Of a DNA stretch of 64,000 nucleotides, positions 17,524 through 26,098 are shown one piece after another; position 1 is the stretch's first letter, and the number at the start of each line of letters is the position of its first letter. A program made the translations under genes and the position numbers. This stretch comes from Pseudomonas sp. ANT_H12B. Its GTDB lineage: Bacteria > Pseudomonadota > Gammaproteobacteria > Pseudomonadales > Pseudomonadaceae. The stretch lies in NCBI RefSeq assembly GCF_008369325.1, contig NZ_VOBI01000014.1, forward strand, positions 1 through 64,000, read 5' to 3'. The notes below the pieces were generated by a model that ran no database searches, was not told the origin of the DNA, and saw only the letters and a program-made list of their open reading frames with translations.

Positions 17524-17660
17524 ACCGAGTCGCGCCCATCGCGGGCAAGTCGGCTCGCCGCACCGCCGCTCCCACAGGATTCTGCTGGATGGCATAGACA
17601 GCATTAACACCGAAGATCCCTGTGGGAGCGGGCTTGCCCGCGATGGGCGCGACTCGGTCC
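17524..17660. repeat. REPIN with long spacer
   Basis: Inverted REPs (GCGGGCAAGTCGGCTCG...CTCCCACAGG and CCTGTGGGAGCGGGCTTGCCCGC). The outermost CCGAGTCGCGCCCATCGCGGG is also mirrored at the right end, giving very long outer arms. It lies between two genes converging from opposite strands and may act as a transcription barrier. Confidence 0.85.
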
Positions 17661-17680
17661 CACTGACAGATAACGGCAGT

Positions 17681-18079
17681 TCACTCCTTGCAAAACGTCT
17701 CATGCAAATGCCGCCAAACCACCTTGCCATCCGCCTGCTTCTCAAACACCACCGTCGATCGGCGATCGGAATGCAGCCCCGTCGCATCGGTTTGCTGCTC
17801 GCGATAACTCACCACGGCGCCACTGTCGTACAGAGCGATGCCATGCAATTCGCTGAGCTCGATCCGGAACCCGAGTTTCCTGCCACCCGCCAGCAGGAAC
17901 AACTCGCTTAACGCGTTGAAATCCAGCACCCGCCCCAGCGGCGAGACCATGGAAAACTGCGGCGAAAAACGCGTCAGCAACTGTTCAAGCTCTGACTCGT
18001 CTCGTTCCTCGGCCAACCACTGCTCGATGGCTATGTGGGCCTGGATTACTTCATCAAAGTATTCGGTGTAGTCGGTCAT
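17681..18079 (-). CDS. SnoaL/DUF4440-like protein of the NTF2 fold
   Basis: A 132-residue protein with the alpha+beta cone layout of the NTF2-like superfamily. N-terminal helices (YFDEVIQAHIAIEQWLAEE) are followed by strands ending in VVFEKQADGKVVWRHLHETF, close to the DUF4440 pattern. ATG at 18079 follows CAGGAAAC. Members range from enzymes to ligand-binding proteins, so no reaction is assigned. The gene stands alone between two REP elements. Confidence 0.75.
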   Translation of the reverse strand: MTDYTEYFDEVIQAHIAIEQWLAEERDESELEQLLTRFSPQFSMVSPLGRVLDFNALSELFLLAGGRKLGFRIELSELHGIALYDSGAVVSYREQQTDATGLHSDRRSTVVFEKQADGKVVWRHLHETFCKE

Positions 18080-18114
18080 GTTGTTTCCTGAATTTTTGCA
18101 GCATCTGTCCTGAC

Positions 18115-18142
18115 ATCATCGCGGGCTTGCCCGCGATGATGT
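18115..18142. repeat. single REP hairpin
   Basis: The palindrome CATCATCGCGGGC / GCCCGCGATGATG lies a few bases from the stop codon of the short-chain dehydrogenase gene and may act as its transcript end. Confidence 0.75.
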
Positions 18143-18152
18143 CGACTCGGTC

Positions 18153-18977
18153 TTAGAGTTGCCCACTCAACCCGAACCGCTTCATCAAACCCGACTCCAG
18201 CAATCCCTTGGGCAACAACCCCGCCAACAACGGCAACGCCCGGCTGCCATTGCCCAGACGAATCAGGCGCGGTGGTTTGCCCTGCTGCACAGCCTTGAGC
18301 AGCCCGGCAGCAAACTCGCTGGCCGGCGTCGGCTTGTCCTGGGATGCCTTGGCCCGGGCACGTATACCTTCACGCAACGGAAACCACGGTGATTGTTCGT
18401 TGATCAACTGCTCGGCTTCATGGCCGGCATTCTTGGCGAAGCTTGAGGCGATGGCGCCGGGCTGAACTTCCATCACACGAATGCCGAACGGCGCCAGTTC
18501 CATGCGCAGCGCATCGCTAAGTGCATGTACTGCCGCTTTCGAGGCGCAGTAAGCGCCGGCAAACGGCGTGACCAGTACGCCGGAGACGCTGCCGATGTTC
18601 ACCACCAGACCCTTGGCCCGGCGCAGCACCGGGAACAGCGCGCGAGTGACGCCGACGATGGCAAACACGTTGGTTTCAAACTGGCGCTGCATGGCCGGCA
18701 CGCCGCCATCGAGCAACGGGCCCATGGCGCCGTAACCGGCGTTGTTGATCAGTACGTCGAGGCCGCCCGTTTGCTGGTTGATACGCTCGCTCAATAGGCC
18801 GAGTGCCGCGCCATCGTTGACGTCCAGTTGCACGGCGGTGAAGCCGGCGGCGGCCAGAACTGCCACGTCTTCAGCCTTGCGCGCACTGGCCCAGACTTCG
18901 TAGCCGGCGACCTTGAACGCATCGGCGAGGGCGCGGCCAATGCCGCTGGAACAACCGGTAATCAACGCAACGGGCAT
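18153..18977 (-). CDS. short-chain dehydrogenase/reductase
   Basis: A 274-residue classical SDR. The Rossmann nucleotide-binding motif TGCSSGIG lies at residues 7-14, followed by NNAGYGAMG, the catalytic serine in NIGSVSG and the YCASK tyrosine-lysine pair. The missing basic residue after the second strand is replaced by SARKAED, which suggests NADPH. The ATG at 18977 begins the family-typical MPVALITG; the open frame further upstream is ignored as it overlaps the neighbouring gene. Substrate unknown. Confidence 0.9.
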   Translation of the reverse strand: MPVALITGCSSGIGRALADAFKVAGYEVWASARKAEDVAVLAAAGFTAVQLDVNDGAALGLLSERINQQTGGLDVLINNAGYGAMGPLLDGGVPAMQRQFETNVFAIVGVTRALFPVLRRAKGLVVNIGSVSGVLVTPFAGAYCASKAAVHALSDALRMELAPFGIRVMEVQPGAIASSFAKNAGHEAEQLINEQSPWFPLREGIRARAKASQDKPTPASEFAAGLLKAVQQGKPPRLIRLGNGSRALPLLAGLLPKGLLESGLMKRFGLSGQL

Positions 18978-19011
18978 GGCGCGGTCCTTGTGCAAAAAGA
19001 GAAAAGGAAGA

Positions 19012-19476
19012 TCAATCGGAGAAACTACCCTGCAAACGCTCGGCGCGAAACTCCAGCGTTTGCGGGCGATAGCCCGGGCGCAGCGGAGGCAATGGCAAGC
19101 AGTCTTCCCAATTTGCCCCGGCTTGCAGTTCGCCGGGGCCGCGATAGCGGGGTGCGGCGTACTGATTGTCAGCCAGGTTGACCGTATCGCCCGGCGCGTA
19201 AGCCGCGACACGCCAGCGCAACTCGGTCAACGGCACGTCGTTGCCGTTATTCATGGTTAATTGCAGCGGACGATCCGCCGGGCAGCGTTCGGGCGCGTAG
19301 GCGATACGCAACTCCAGGCGCGCCAGTTGCTTGACCTCGCGGTTGTCCATCCAGATCACCCACATAGCCACCACACCCAATCCGAGGGCCGCCGCCACGG
19401 AGACCGGCAACGCCTTGGTCGGGTAGCGCAGCAACAAAATCAGCCAGGTGATAACCAGCAGGACGCCGATGAACAT
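19012..19476 (-). CDS. membrane-anchored protein of unknown function
   Basis: A 154-residue protein with two membrane helices at the N-terminus (MFIGVLLVITWLILLL and VSVAAALGLGVVAMWVIW). A periplasmic beta-rich domain of about 100 residues follows, including LQLTMNNGNDVPLTELRWRV and ending in LEFRAERLQGSFSD. It is conserved in Pseudomonas as I recall, sometimes labelled multidrug transporter, but nothing in the sequence supports transport. It starts upstream of, and probably is cotranscribed with, the SDR gene 34 bases downstream. Confidence 0.75.
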   Translation of the reverse strand: MFIGVLLVITWLILLLRYPTKALPVSVAAALGLGVVAMWVIWMDNREVKQLARLELRIAYAPERCPADRPLQLTMNNGNDVPLTELRWRVAAYAPGDTVNLADNQYAAPRYRGPGELQAGANWEDCLPLPPLRPGYRPQTLEFRAERLQGSFSD

Positions 19477-19643
19477 GTGTGAACGCTCCTTGAACTCATG
19501 ACCACCATCCTACCGAAGGACCGAAGGAATGGACATTCGTCGATCAAGGTCTGTTGCCGTTGGTCGGCACTGTAATTTCTGACAGTAGCCTGGCCTGCCC
19601 ACGAACGGTTAGATGACTGCTGGCAAACAGGGACGCCACCGAC

Positions 19644-22508
19644 ATGCAGGCCTTGACGATGGGAATGCACCACAAAACACCCGGATTGTCCGTTGTCGAC
19701 CCGCGTGGCCTGCCGATCCGTTCGGTTGATTATTGGCGTGAGGTAGAAGGTGATCCCACTCAGGCACGCATCAACCGCACCTTTTACGATGCCGCAGGAC
19801 ATGGGGTTGAACAGTGGGACCCTCGGCTTTGGGCGCTGCCAGAAGAAGAGCCGTTGAGACGCGCCAACCTCATGATGGTGTTTTCGCTGGCGGGTAACGC
19901 GCTGTTCACTGACAGCGTCGATGCCGGTTGGCAGCTCAATTTGCCAGGTCTGGGCAATGAGGTATTGCAGGGGTGGGACAGCCGAGGTACGCGCCGTGAG
20001 GTTGAGTACGACGACTTGCTTCGTCCGTTGGTGGTGTTCGAACAGGGCACGACCGAGCCGCGAAGGACGGTTGAGCGCATGACTTATGGCGGTCCCGATG
20101 ATGACGTCTGGAATCAATGCGGGCAGTTGATCCGTCATGACGACCCCGCAGGGACGGTGCTGTTCGAGGCATTTTCAATCACCGGCCAATGCGTGAAGCA
20201 AGTCCGCCACTTCACCCTGGATCCTGTTGCACCTGATTGGCCAGAGCTGGAAGTCGATCGCCAGCGGCTGCTTGAGCCGGGGGAGGGCGCCGCTTCGACG
20301 TGGAGTTTCGGTCCGCTCAATGATGTGCTGGAACAAGTCGATGCCAAGGGCAATCGCCAGGTCTTCAGCCTGACCCTTGACGGTCGCTTGCGTGAGACGC
20401 GTCTGCAACTTCAGGGGCTGACAACCTGGCAAACGCTGGTCAGCGATATCCAGTACAGCGCCGAGGGGCAGGTGACGCACGAAACCGCTGGCAACGGGGT
20501 TCAAACAACCCTCCTTTACCGCGCTGAAGACGGCCTGTTGATGGAGCGCCGGGCACAGGACGGGAGTGCTCGTTTGTTGCAATATTTGATTTACGACTAT
20601 GACCGGATGGGCAACGTCCTCAGCATCGAGGACAAGGCACTGCCGGTGCGTTACTTCGCCAACCAGCGTATCGATCCGGTCAGTCGCTTTATCTACGACA
20701 GCCTTTACCAATTGATCGTGGCCTTTGGCTGGGAGGCGGGCGGTCTTAACCAGGGACCGGAATCGGTGGGACGGGCCGATCCGGCGGCGGTCAGCAACTA
20801 TCACCAGACTTACAGCTATGACGAGGGCGGCAATTTGCTAAAGCTGACGCACGTCGGCGCGCAGGGGCCTGGACGTGATGTGAAGGCCGCGCGTGACAGC
20901 AATCGCTGCCTGCCCTGGCGCGACGGTGTGCCGCCCACCGAAGAAGCAATCGCCGCTGCGTTTGACGCCCTAGGCAATTTGCTGGAGCTGGATCAGGGAC
21001 GGTTTTTGACCTGGAATCTGCGTAATCAATTGCAATCAGTGAGTCCTGTAGAGCGCGCCTCCGGGATCAATGACCGAGAGTTCTATGTCTACGACGGCGG
21101 TGGTCAGCGCGTACGCAAAATCCGCTCACTGAATACCAATGCCCGAGTCGTGGTTGCTGAAGTGCGTTACTTGCCGGGACTTGAACTGCGCACCGACAGT
21201 GGCACCAGGGAGGTACTGCAGGTCATCACCGCGCAGGCCGGGCTCAATAGTGTTCGGGTATTGCATTGGGAAACCGATCCGCCACCCGGCATAACCAACG
21301 ACCAGTACCGCTACAACCTCGTCGATCACTTGAACTCCTGCACGCTGGAGCTCGCCGATAATGCGCGCATCATCAGTCGGGAAACCTATTACCCCTTTGG
21401 TGCAACCGCTTGGTCTGCCGGTCCGCACGACACCGATGGGGATTACAAAACCATTCGCTATTCGGGTAAAGAGCGAGATGCGACGGGGCTTTATTACTAT
21501 GGATTTCGGTACTACATACCGTGGTTGCAGCGTTGGCTTAGTCCTGACCCCAAGGGGGCCATTGATGGGCTGAACCTGTATCGGATGGCCCTGAACAACC
21601 CGGTTAGCTTTATTGATGATGATGGAGCCGTCACGCGAAAAAAACTGGCCAACGGATTGTGGGAGCCGGTCATTGCAGCGGGTGCTGCGCGCGACATTCC
21701 GGGCGCGCGATATATCGATAGGGGCAAACCAAACTTGAGTGTGCCGGCGACCGGTAAACCGACCAACATTCATAAAGCCCTGGAGGTAGGCGAGTTTAGC
21801 CGGGTGGAGGTTAGCACCAAGTTCCTGGACCCGGTCCCCGGTCGCTATTCGAACACTACTGTTTCAGGGGTGAATAATAAAAGTGGCGGGAGCGAGTTTA
21901 TCTTCACAATGGATAAACTCACTTATTCAGGAGAGAGCAAAGGGGCGTTCAATGCATTAAGAATTGTCGACATTCCGAAAGGCGAGATACCCGACAAAGA
22001 CAATGCGGTATCAGGTTTCTGGGCTCCTCAGGGCGGTTATGTTGATATACCTCTAAAGCCCACGGGAACCGATCCTGATCATGTATTCACGCCAGGCTTC
22101 AGTGGTTGTTCCCTGACGGTGGATCAACTAAACGACAACGTGCTTCGCGTTCGGCATGTGGAGGGCTCGAAGGAAAACTCGCAATACAATGAACTTCCTG
22201 CAAAGGAACATGGGATGGGGCTCGCTGCGGCGATGGAGTTTCAGGACTACGGATATGCCCCGGACGGGCAAGGCCAACAGGAACAAGTCACAACCGGCGT
22301 CGCTTTTATGAAGTACGACCGAAAACAACAGGTCTGGAATATTCATTATCAGACCATTCAAGGGCAGAGCAGTATCGAGCGCTACGCGCCAGGTAAAACG
22401 GGATTGTTCAATCGCTCGAACGCTGCTGTTTCCGTTTATTCACAGACGAAGATTAGAAATACCATGGCCAAGCAGGTGGTCATGGCGAAGAAACGAGTCA
22501 ATGGATAA
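19644..22508 (+). CDS. orphan RHS/TccC-type toxin with a putative deamidase-like tip
   Basis: A 954-residue RHS-repeat protein resembling the TcC (TccC) component of Tc insecticidal complexes. The N-terminus has the family opening TPGLSVVDPRGLPIRSVDY. YD-type repeats form the shell, and the RHS core YSGKERDATGLYYYG...NPVSFIDDDG occupies about residues 606-661. The remaining 293 residues (from about 21627) form the variable tip, visibly richer in A+T than the shell. The tip contains FTPGFSGCSLTV followed by RVRHVEG; Cys822 and His838 in this arrangement recall the CNF1/BLF1/CheD-type deamidase catalytic pair. No TcA or TcB genes and no immunity gene are adjacent. Starts at 19659 or 19665 are also possible. 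Confidence 0.88.
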   Translation: MQALTMGMHHKTPGLSVVDPRGLPIRSVDYWREVEGDPTQARINRTFYDAAGHGVEQWDPRLWALPEEEPLRRANLMMVFSLAGNALFTDSVDAGWQLNLPGLGNEVLQGWDSRGTRREVEYDDLLRPLVVFEQGTTEPRRTVERMTYGGPDDDVWNQCGQLIRHDDPAGTVLFEAFSITGQCVKQVRHFTLDPVAPDWPELEVDRQRLLEPGEGAASTWSFGPLNDVLEQVDAKGNRQVFSLTLDGRLRETRLQLQGLTTWQTLVSDIQYSAEGQVTHETAGNGVQTTLLYRAEDGLLMERRAQDGSARLLQYLIYDYDRMGNVLSIEDKALPVRYFANQRIDPVSRFIYDSLYQLIVAFGWEAGGLNQGPESVGRADPAAVSNYHQTYSYDEGGNLLKLTHVGAQGPGRDVKAARDSNRCLPWRDGVPPTEEAIAAAFDALGNLLELDQGRFLTWNLRNQLQSVSPVERASGINDREFYVYDGGGQRVRKIRSLNTNARVVVAEVRYLPGLELRTDSGTREVLQVITAQAGLNSVRVLHWETDPPPGITNDQYRYNLVDHLNSCTLELADNARIISRETYYPFGATAWSAGPHDTDGDYKTIRYSGKERDATGLYYYGFRYYIPWLQRWLSPDPKGAIDGLNLYRMALNNPVSFIDDDGAVTRKKLANGLWEPVIAAGAARDIPGARYIDRGKPNLSVPATGKPTNIHKALEVGEFSRVEVSTKFLDPVPGRYSNTTVSGVNNKSGGSEFIFTMDKLTYSGESKGAFNALRIVDIPKGEIPDKDNAVSGFWAPQGGYVDIPLKPTGTDPDHVFTPGFSGCSLTVDQLNDNVLRVRHVEGSKENSQYNELPAKEHGMGLAAAMEFQDYGYAPDGQGQQEQVTTGVAFMKYDRKQQVWNIHYQTIQGQSSIERYAPGKTGLFNRSNAAVSVYSQTKIRNTMAKQVVMAKKRVNG

Positions 22509-22566
22509 AAAAAGCCCCCGACCAACCCGCTGCGGATAGGGAACGCAGCGTGCTGGACGGGGGCTT
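22507..22566. terminator. terminator between the RHS gene and the end of the alginate operon
   Basis: Nested inverted repeats: AAGCCCCCG (22512-22520) with CGGGGGCTT (22558-22566), and inside them CGCTGCG (22528-22534) with CGCAGCG (22544-22550). A run of seven A residues on the plus strand at the left gives a T-tract for minus-strand transcripts, so it mainly ends the alginate operon; it probably serves the RHS gene as well. Confidence 0.85.
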
Positions 22567-22583
22567 GTTGTGTTACCGGTCAA

Positions 22584-24035
22584 TCACTGCGCGATGGTTT
22601 TCACCGACACGCCACGCTCGATCGGGTTGGAGCGACCGTAGATATCTTCAAACCGCTCGATATCGTCTTCGCCCAGGTAGCTGCCCGATTGCACTTCGAT
22701 GATTTCCAGCGAGATCTTGCCCGGATTGCGCAAGCGGTGGACCGAGGCGATCGGGATGTAGGTCGACTGGTTTTCAGTGAGCAGGAACACGTTTTCGTCG
22801 CAGGTCACTTCAGCGGTGCCGCTGACCACGATCCAGTGTTCGGCGCGGTGGTGGTGCATCTGCAGCGACAGGCACGCGCCCGGCTTGACCGAGATGCGCT
22901 TGACCTGGAAGCGGCCGCCCATGTCCACCGAGTCGTAGGAGCCCCACGGACGATAGACTTCGCAGTGAGTCTGGGTTTCGCTGCGGCCCTGCTCGTTGAG
23001 GGTGTTGACCATCTGTTTCACGCCTTGGACCTTGTCCTTGTGGGCGATCATCATGGCGTCTTTGGTTTCGACGACCACGATGTTTTCGAGGCCGATCACC
23101 GACACCAGTTTGCCGTTGCCGTGGATCATGCAGTTTTTGCTGTCCTGGATGACCACATCGCCTTTGGTGACGTTGCCATTGGCGTCTTTTTCGTTCACTT
23201 CCCACAACGACGACCAGCAACCGACATCGCTCCAGCCCGCGGTCAGCGGTACAACGCAGGCGCGCTGGGTTTTTTCCATCACCGAGTAGTCGATGGAATT
23301 GTCCGGGCAGCAAGCGAAGGTGGCGGAGTCGAGGTCGACGGTGTCGGCATCCTGCTCGCTGCGTTCCAGGGTCAGCATGCAAGTGTCGTAGATGTCCGGA
23401 TCGTGCTTTTTCAGCTCTTCGAGGAAACGGCTGGCACGGAACAGGAACATGCCGCTGTTCCAGAAGTAACCGCCGGATTCGACGAATTCGGTGGCGCGCT
23501 TCACGTCCGGTTTTTCGACGAAGTGCGAGACGCGGCTGACGCCTTCCGGCAGCAACGAATCATTGGCCGACTTGATGTAGCCATAGCCGGTTTCCGGTTT
23601 GGTGGCCGGTACGCCGAACAGCACCATTTCGCCGTTTTCTGCAGCGACCGTGGCCAGGGCCAGCGCGCGTTGCAGGGCTTTCTGGTCGTCCAGCACGTGG
23701 TCGGCTGGCAGCACCAGCATCAACTCGTCGCGACCTTCGTTGACCAGCATCATCGCGGTCAAGGCCACGGCCGGCGCGGTGTTGCGGCCGAACGGTTCCA
23801 TCAGGATGCGCTGTACGTCCAGTTTGCGGGCGCCCAGTTGCTCGTTGACGATGAAACGGTGTTCCTTGTTGCAGACCACGATCGGGGTGTCCATGCCTTC
23901 GAACACCAGGCGTTCCAGGGTCTGCTGGAACAGTGTTTGTTCGCCGGTCAAGGCGAGGAATTGCTTAGGGAACTGTTTGCGCGAAAGCGGCCAAAGACGT
24001 GAGCCGCTACCACCTGACAAGATCACCGGAATCAT
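22584..24035 (-). CDS. algA: bifunctional mannose-6-P isomerase / GDP-mannose pyrophosphorylase
   Basis: A 483-residue cytoplasmic enzyme that performs two steps of alginate precursor synthesis: fructose-6-P to mannose-6-P, and mannose-1-P plus GTP to GDP-mannose. The N-terminal nucleotidyltransferase domain begins with the signature LSGGSGSRLWPLSRKQFPKQ. The C-terminal cupin isomerase domain has the metal-binding LQMHHHRAEHW. Length matches AlgA. It is the last gene of the alginate operon, separated from algF by a 208-bp gap holding a REPIN, so it may be transcribed at a different level. A second copy elsewhere in the genome (PslB/WbpW type) is usual but not visible here. Confidence 0.97.
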   Translation of the reverse strand: MIPVILSGGSGSRLWPLSRKQFPKQFLALTGEQTLFQQTLERLVFEGMDTPIVVCNKEHRFIVNEQLGARKLDVQRILMEPFGRNTAPAVALTAMMLVNEGRDELMLVLPADHVLDDQKALQRALALATVAAENGEMVLFGVPATKPETGYGYIKSANDSLLPEGVSRVSHFVEKPDVKRATEFVESGGYFWNSGMFLFRASRFLEELKKHDPDIYDTCMLTLERSEQDADTVDLDSATFACCPDNSIDYSVMEKTQRACVVPLTAGWSDVGCWSSLWEVNEKDANGNVTKGDVVIQDSKNCMIHGNGKLVSVIGLENIVVVETKDAMMIAHKDKVQGVKQMVNTLNEQGRSETQTHCEVYRPWGSYDSVDMGGRFQVKRISVKPGACLSLQMHHHRAEHWIVVSGTAEVTCDENVFLLTENQSTYIPIASVHRLRNPGKISLEIIEVQSGSYLGEDDIERFEDIYGRSNPIERGVSVKTIAQ

Positions 24036-24128
24036 GTTGTTACTCCTTGAAAATCGTATGGGTTAGAGCTACTGCGTTCTGTCGTTTCACTCTTTTTCTT
24101 ATTCCGTGTCCCAATTGACACCTCGGTC

Positions 24129-24220
24129 CCTGTGGGAGCTGGCTTGCCTGCGATGGCATCACCTCGGTCTGAACGTTTCACCGAGTCGTCTGCATCGCGG
24201 GCAAGTCCGGCTCCCACAGG
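24129..24220. repeat. REPIN between algF and algA
   Basis: Inverted REPs CCTGTGGGAGCTGGCTTGCCTGCG and CGCGGGCAAGTCCGGCTCCCACAGG about 45 bases apart, inside the alginate operon. The mRNA stem-loop could affect algA expression or message stability. Confidence 0.85.
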
Positions 24221-24243
24221 AATAGGTCAACCGGGCAAATGTA

Positions 24244-24897
24244 TTAGCGCGTCGAAACCGGGCGTTTTACCCAGACTGGCGACAGGCTGCTGCCGCTGCC
24301 GGTGACATACAGCACGGCGGCTTCACCACGTTCCAGGGCAACCGGTTTCACGTCGCCGACTTTCTTGTCGCCATCGTATAGCGCCAGGCTGACTTTGACC
24401 GGGTTGATTTCACGCTCGCCACGGCCTTTGGCCGCAACGTTGGGAACCACTTCAGTCTTGCCGTCGGCGGTTTTCAGGGTCAGTGGCTTGTCGCTGAGGT
24501 TCTGTACGCGAACCAAGGACTTCTGCTTGTTTTTGAACGGCGGCTCTTCGATCAGTTGCGGTGCGCCGCTGGCGTTGTTGACCAGGGTGTAATAGTGGTC
24601 GCCGGCCAGTTTCACCGGCAGGGTCTGGCTACCGACCTTGGCGCTGTAATCGCCGCCCGGCATGAAGCTGAAGTCACTGCTGGCTAGCGGCGCGACTTCG
24701 CTCAGGCTGGTGGTGCCGACGGTGGCGCTGACTTCAGCATTACCGGCGTTGTAGACCCGTACGAAGCTCGAACCTTTCGGTGCGGTCGGGCCATAGAGTG
24801 CGGCGTCACCCGCGAAGGCGGACATCGACAACACGCTCATGCCTGCAACGAGGGCAAAGGTCTTGGCGAGACGGCGAGGAGTAGTAGTGAAAGTCAT
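24244..24897 (-). CDS. algF: alginate O-acetylation protein AlgF
   Basis: A 217-residue periplasmic protein with a signal peptide cleaved near SAFAGDAAL. It belongs to the AlgI-AlgJ-AlgF-AlgX acetylation machinery, which adds acetyl groups to mannuronate residues in the periplasm. AlgF has no known catalytic motif and is thought to relay or scaffold. The beta-rich sequence (VRVYNAGNAEVSATVG, LVRVQNLSDKPLTLKT) is typical. It follows algJ after 14 bases, as in other alginate operons. Confidence 0.96.
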   Translation of the reverse strand: MTFTTTPRRLAKTFALVAGMSVLSMSAFAGDAALYGPTAPKGSSFVRVYNAGNAEVSATVGTTSLSEVAPLASSDFSFMPGGDYSAKVGSQTLPVKLAGDHYYTLVNNASGAPQLIEEPPFKNKQKSLVRVQNLSDKPLTLKTADGKTEVVPNVAAKGRGEREINPVKVSLALYDGDKKVGDVKPVALERGEAAVLYVTGSGSSLSPVWVKRPVSTR

Positions 24898-24911
24898 GGT
24901 GTACCTCTCTT

Positions 24912-26087
24912 TCAGTTTTGCGCCCGGTCGGGCGTCTCGGATTTAGTGTTTGCGGCTACGTTTTGTTGGCGAACGCCAGCTTCTTTGAGCTCTGCGACCC
25001 ACTGCGGGTCGGCGTCACCGATTTCGTTGTTCACAGGCAGATAACGTTCAGGAAACTCCCAGATCAGCACCTGTGGCGGGCTGTTCTTGAAAGCATCGCT
25101 TTTCAGGTAGCTGAGCATCGGCAGAATCGGGCCGTGGCCGTCTTCGGCGTAATTGACCACGTCGCTGTTCAGCGCTTGTTTCAGCGCACCGACGAAGTTC
25201 CAGTTAGGGTTGGCGCTGTAGCTGGTGCCGATCAGGGCCACCGGCACTTCGGTGTTGGCGAACAGGGCGTCATCACCGGCAGCCTGGTCTTGTGCCGCAA
25301 CGGTATTGCGCTTCTGCAACGGCTCTGGCTTGGGCATCAGGTTTTCGAACAGCGGGTCCAGCGGCAGGAACAACCGCAGGTCGCCCTTGTGAGTCACCTT
25401 CTGCGCAGGTTCAGTGACGAAGTGTTGCGGCTCGCCGCTCAGCGGCGTTTTTTCGGCGATCGTTGTGGCCAGGGTCTCAGCAGCGATTTGCGCGCCTTCC
25501 GGGGTCCAGTGAGTGTCAGTGCGCAAGAACACTTGCTGACCGTCCAGCTTGGCCTTCAGCATCGGGCCAAACAGGTCGGGAGCGAGGATCTTGTTGGCCG
25601 CCACACGTGCGTGGAAGTCCTCATAGAGGTTGGCGTGAATGCTCGAAGGCTTCACCTCACCCAGGTGTTCCGGATACAGGCGAGTCTTGGCCGGCACAAT
25701 CGCCATCACCAATTTCACGCCTTTCTCTTTCAGGGTCTGGCGCACGCCTTCGACCAGCGCGTAGTTGCCTTGCAGGTTCAGCTCTTCGTTGACGATAGGG
25801 TTGAACTCTTCATCGCTGTACAACCATTGGTCGCGACCGAGCACGACGCCCGGACGACCTTCGTTGAACAGTTTGAAATCCAGCGCAGCCCAAAGGTTGG
25901 TGCCCAGGCGCTTGATCGGGAACTCGTCGTCGTAGTGCGTTTCCACGGCTTTGGCCCAGCGACCGTTGAGCACCGTCGTTTCGGCAGAGGTACTAAAGCC
26001 GAGGAAACTGCGCGTGGACCACAGGCCCAGGGCCAACAGCGTCACCATGAACAGGCCGATGTAGAGGATGCGTAATGAGCGGGTCAT
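24912..26087 (-). CDS. algJ: alginate O-acetyltransferase AlgJ
   Basis: A 391-residue periplasmic SGNH-like acetyltransferase anchored by an uncleaved signal (ILYIGLFMVTLLALGLW). Visible features are the VVLGRDQWLYSDEEF block, the catalytic Asp-x-His in LRTDTHWTPEGA, and the nucleophile region LIGTSYSANPNWNF. It receives acetyl groups delivered by AlgI and passes them toward the polymer-modifying AlgX. Homologous to AlgX. It starts 11 bases after algI ends. Confidence 0.96.
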   Translation of the reverse strand: MTRSLRILYIGLFMVTLLALGLWSTRSFLGFSTSAETTVLNGRWAKAVETHYDDEFPIKRLGTNLWAALDFKLFNEGRPGVVLGRDQWLYSDEEFNPIVNEELNLQGNYALVEGVRQTLKEKGVKLVMAIVPAKTRLYPEHLGEVKPSSIHANLYEDFHARVAANKILAPDLFGPMLKAKLDGQQVFLRTDTHWTPEGAQIAAETLATTIAEKTPLSGEPQHFVTEPAQKVTHKGDLRLFLPLDPLFENLMPKPEPLQKRNTVAAQDQAAGDDALFANTEVPVALIGTSYSANPNWNFVGALKQALNSDVVNYAEDGHGPILPMLSYLKSDAFKNSPPQVLIWEFPERYLPVNNEIGDADPQWVAELKEAGVRQQNVAANTKSETPDRAQN

Positions 26088-26098
26088 AGTCAGATCCC

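Noticed and set aside
22509..22583. Search for an immunity gene behind the RHS toxin
   Set aside because: Only a terminator lies in the gap before algA; TcC-type toxins usually have no immunity partner.
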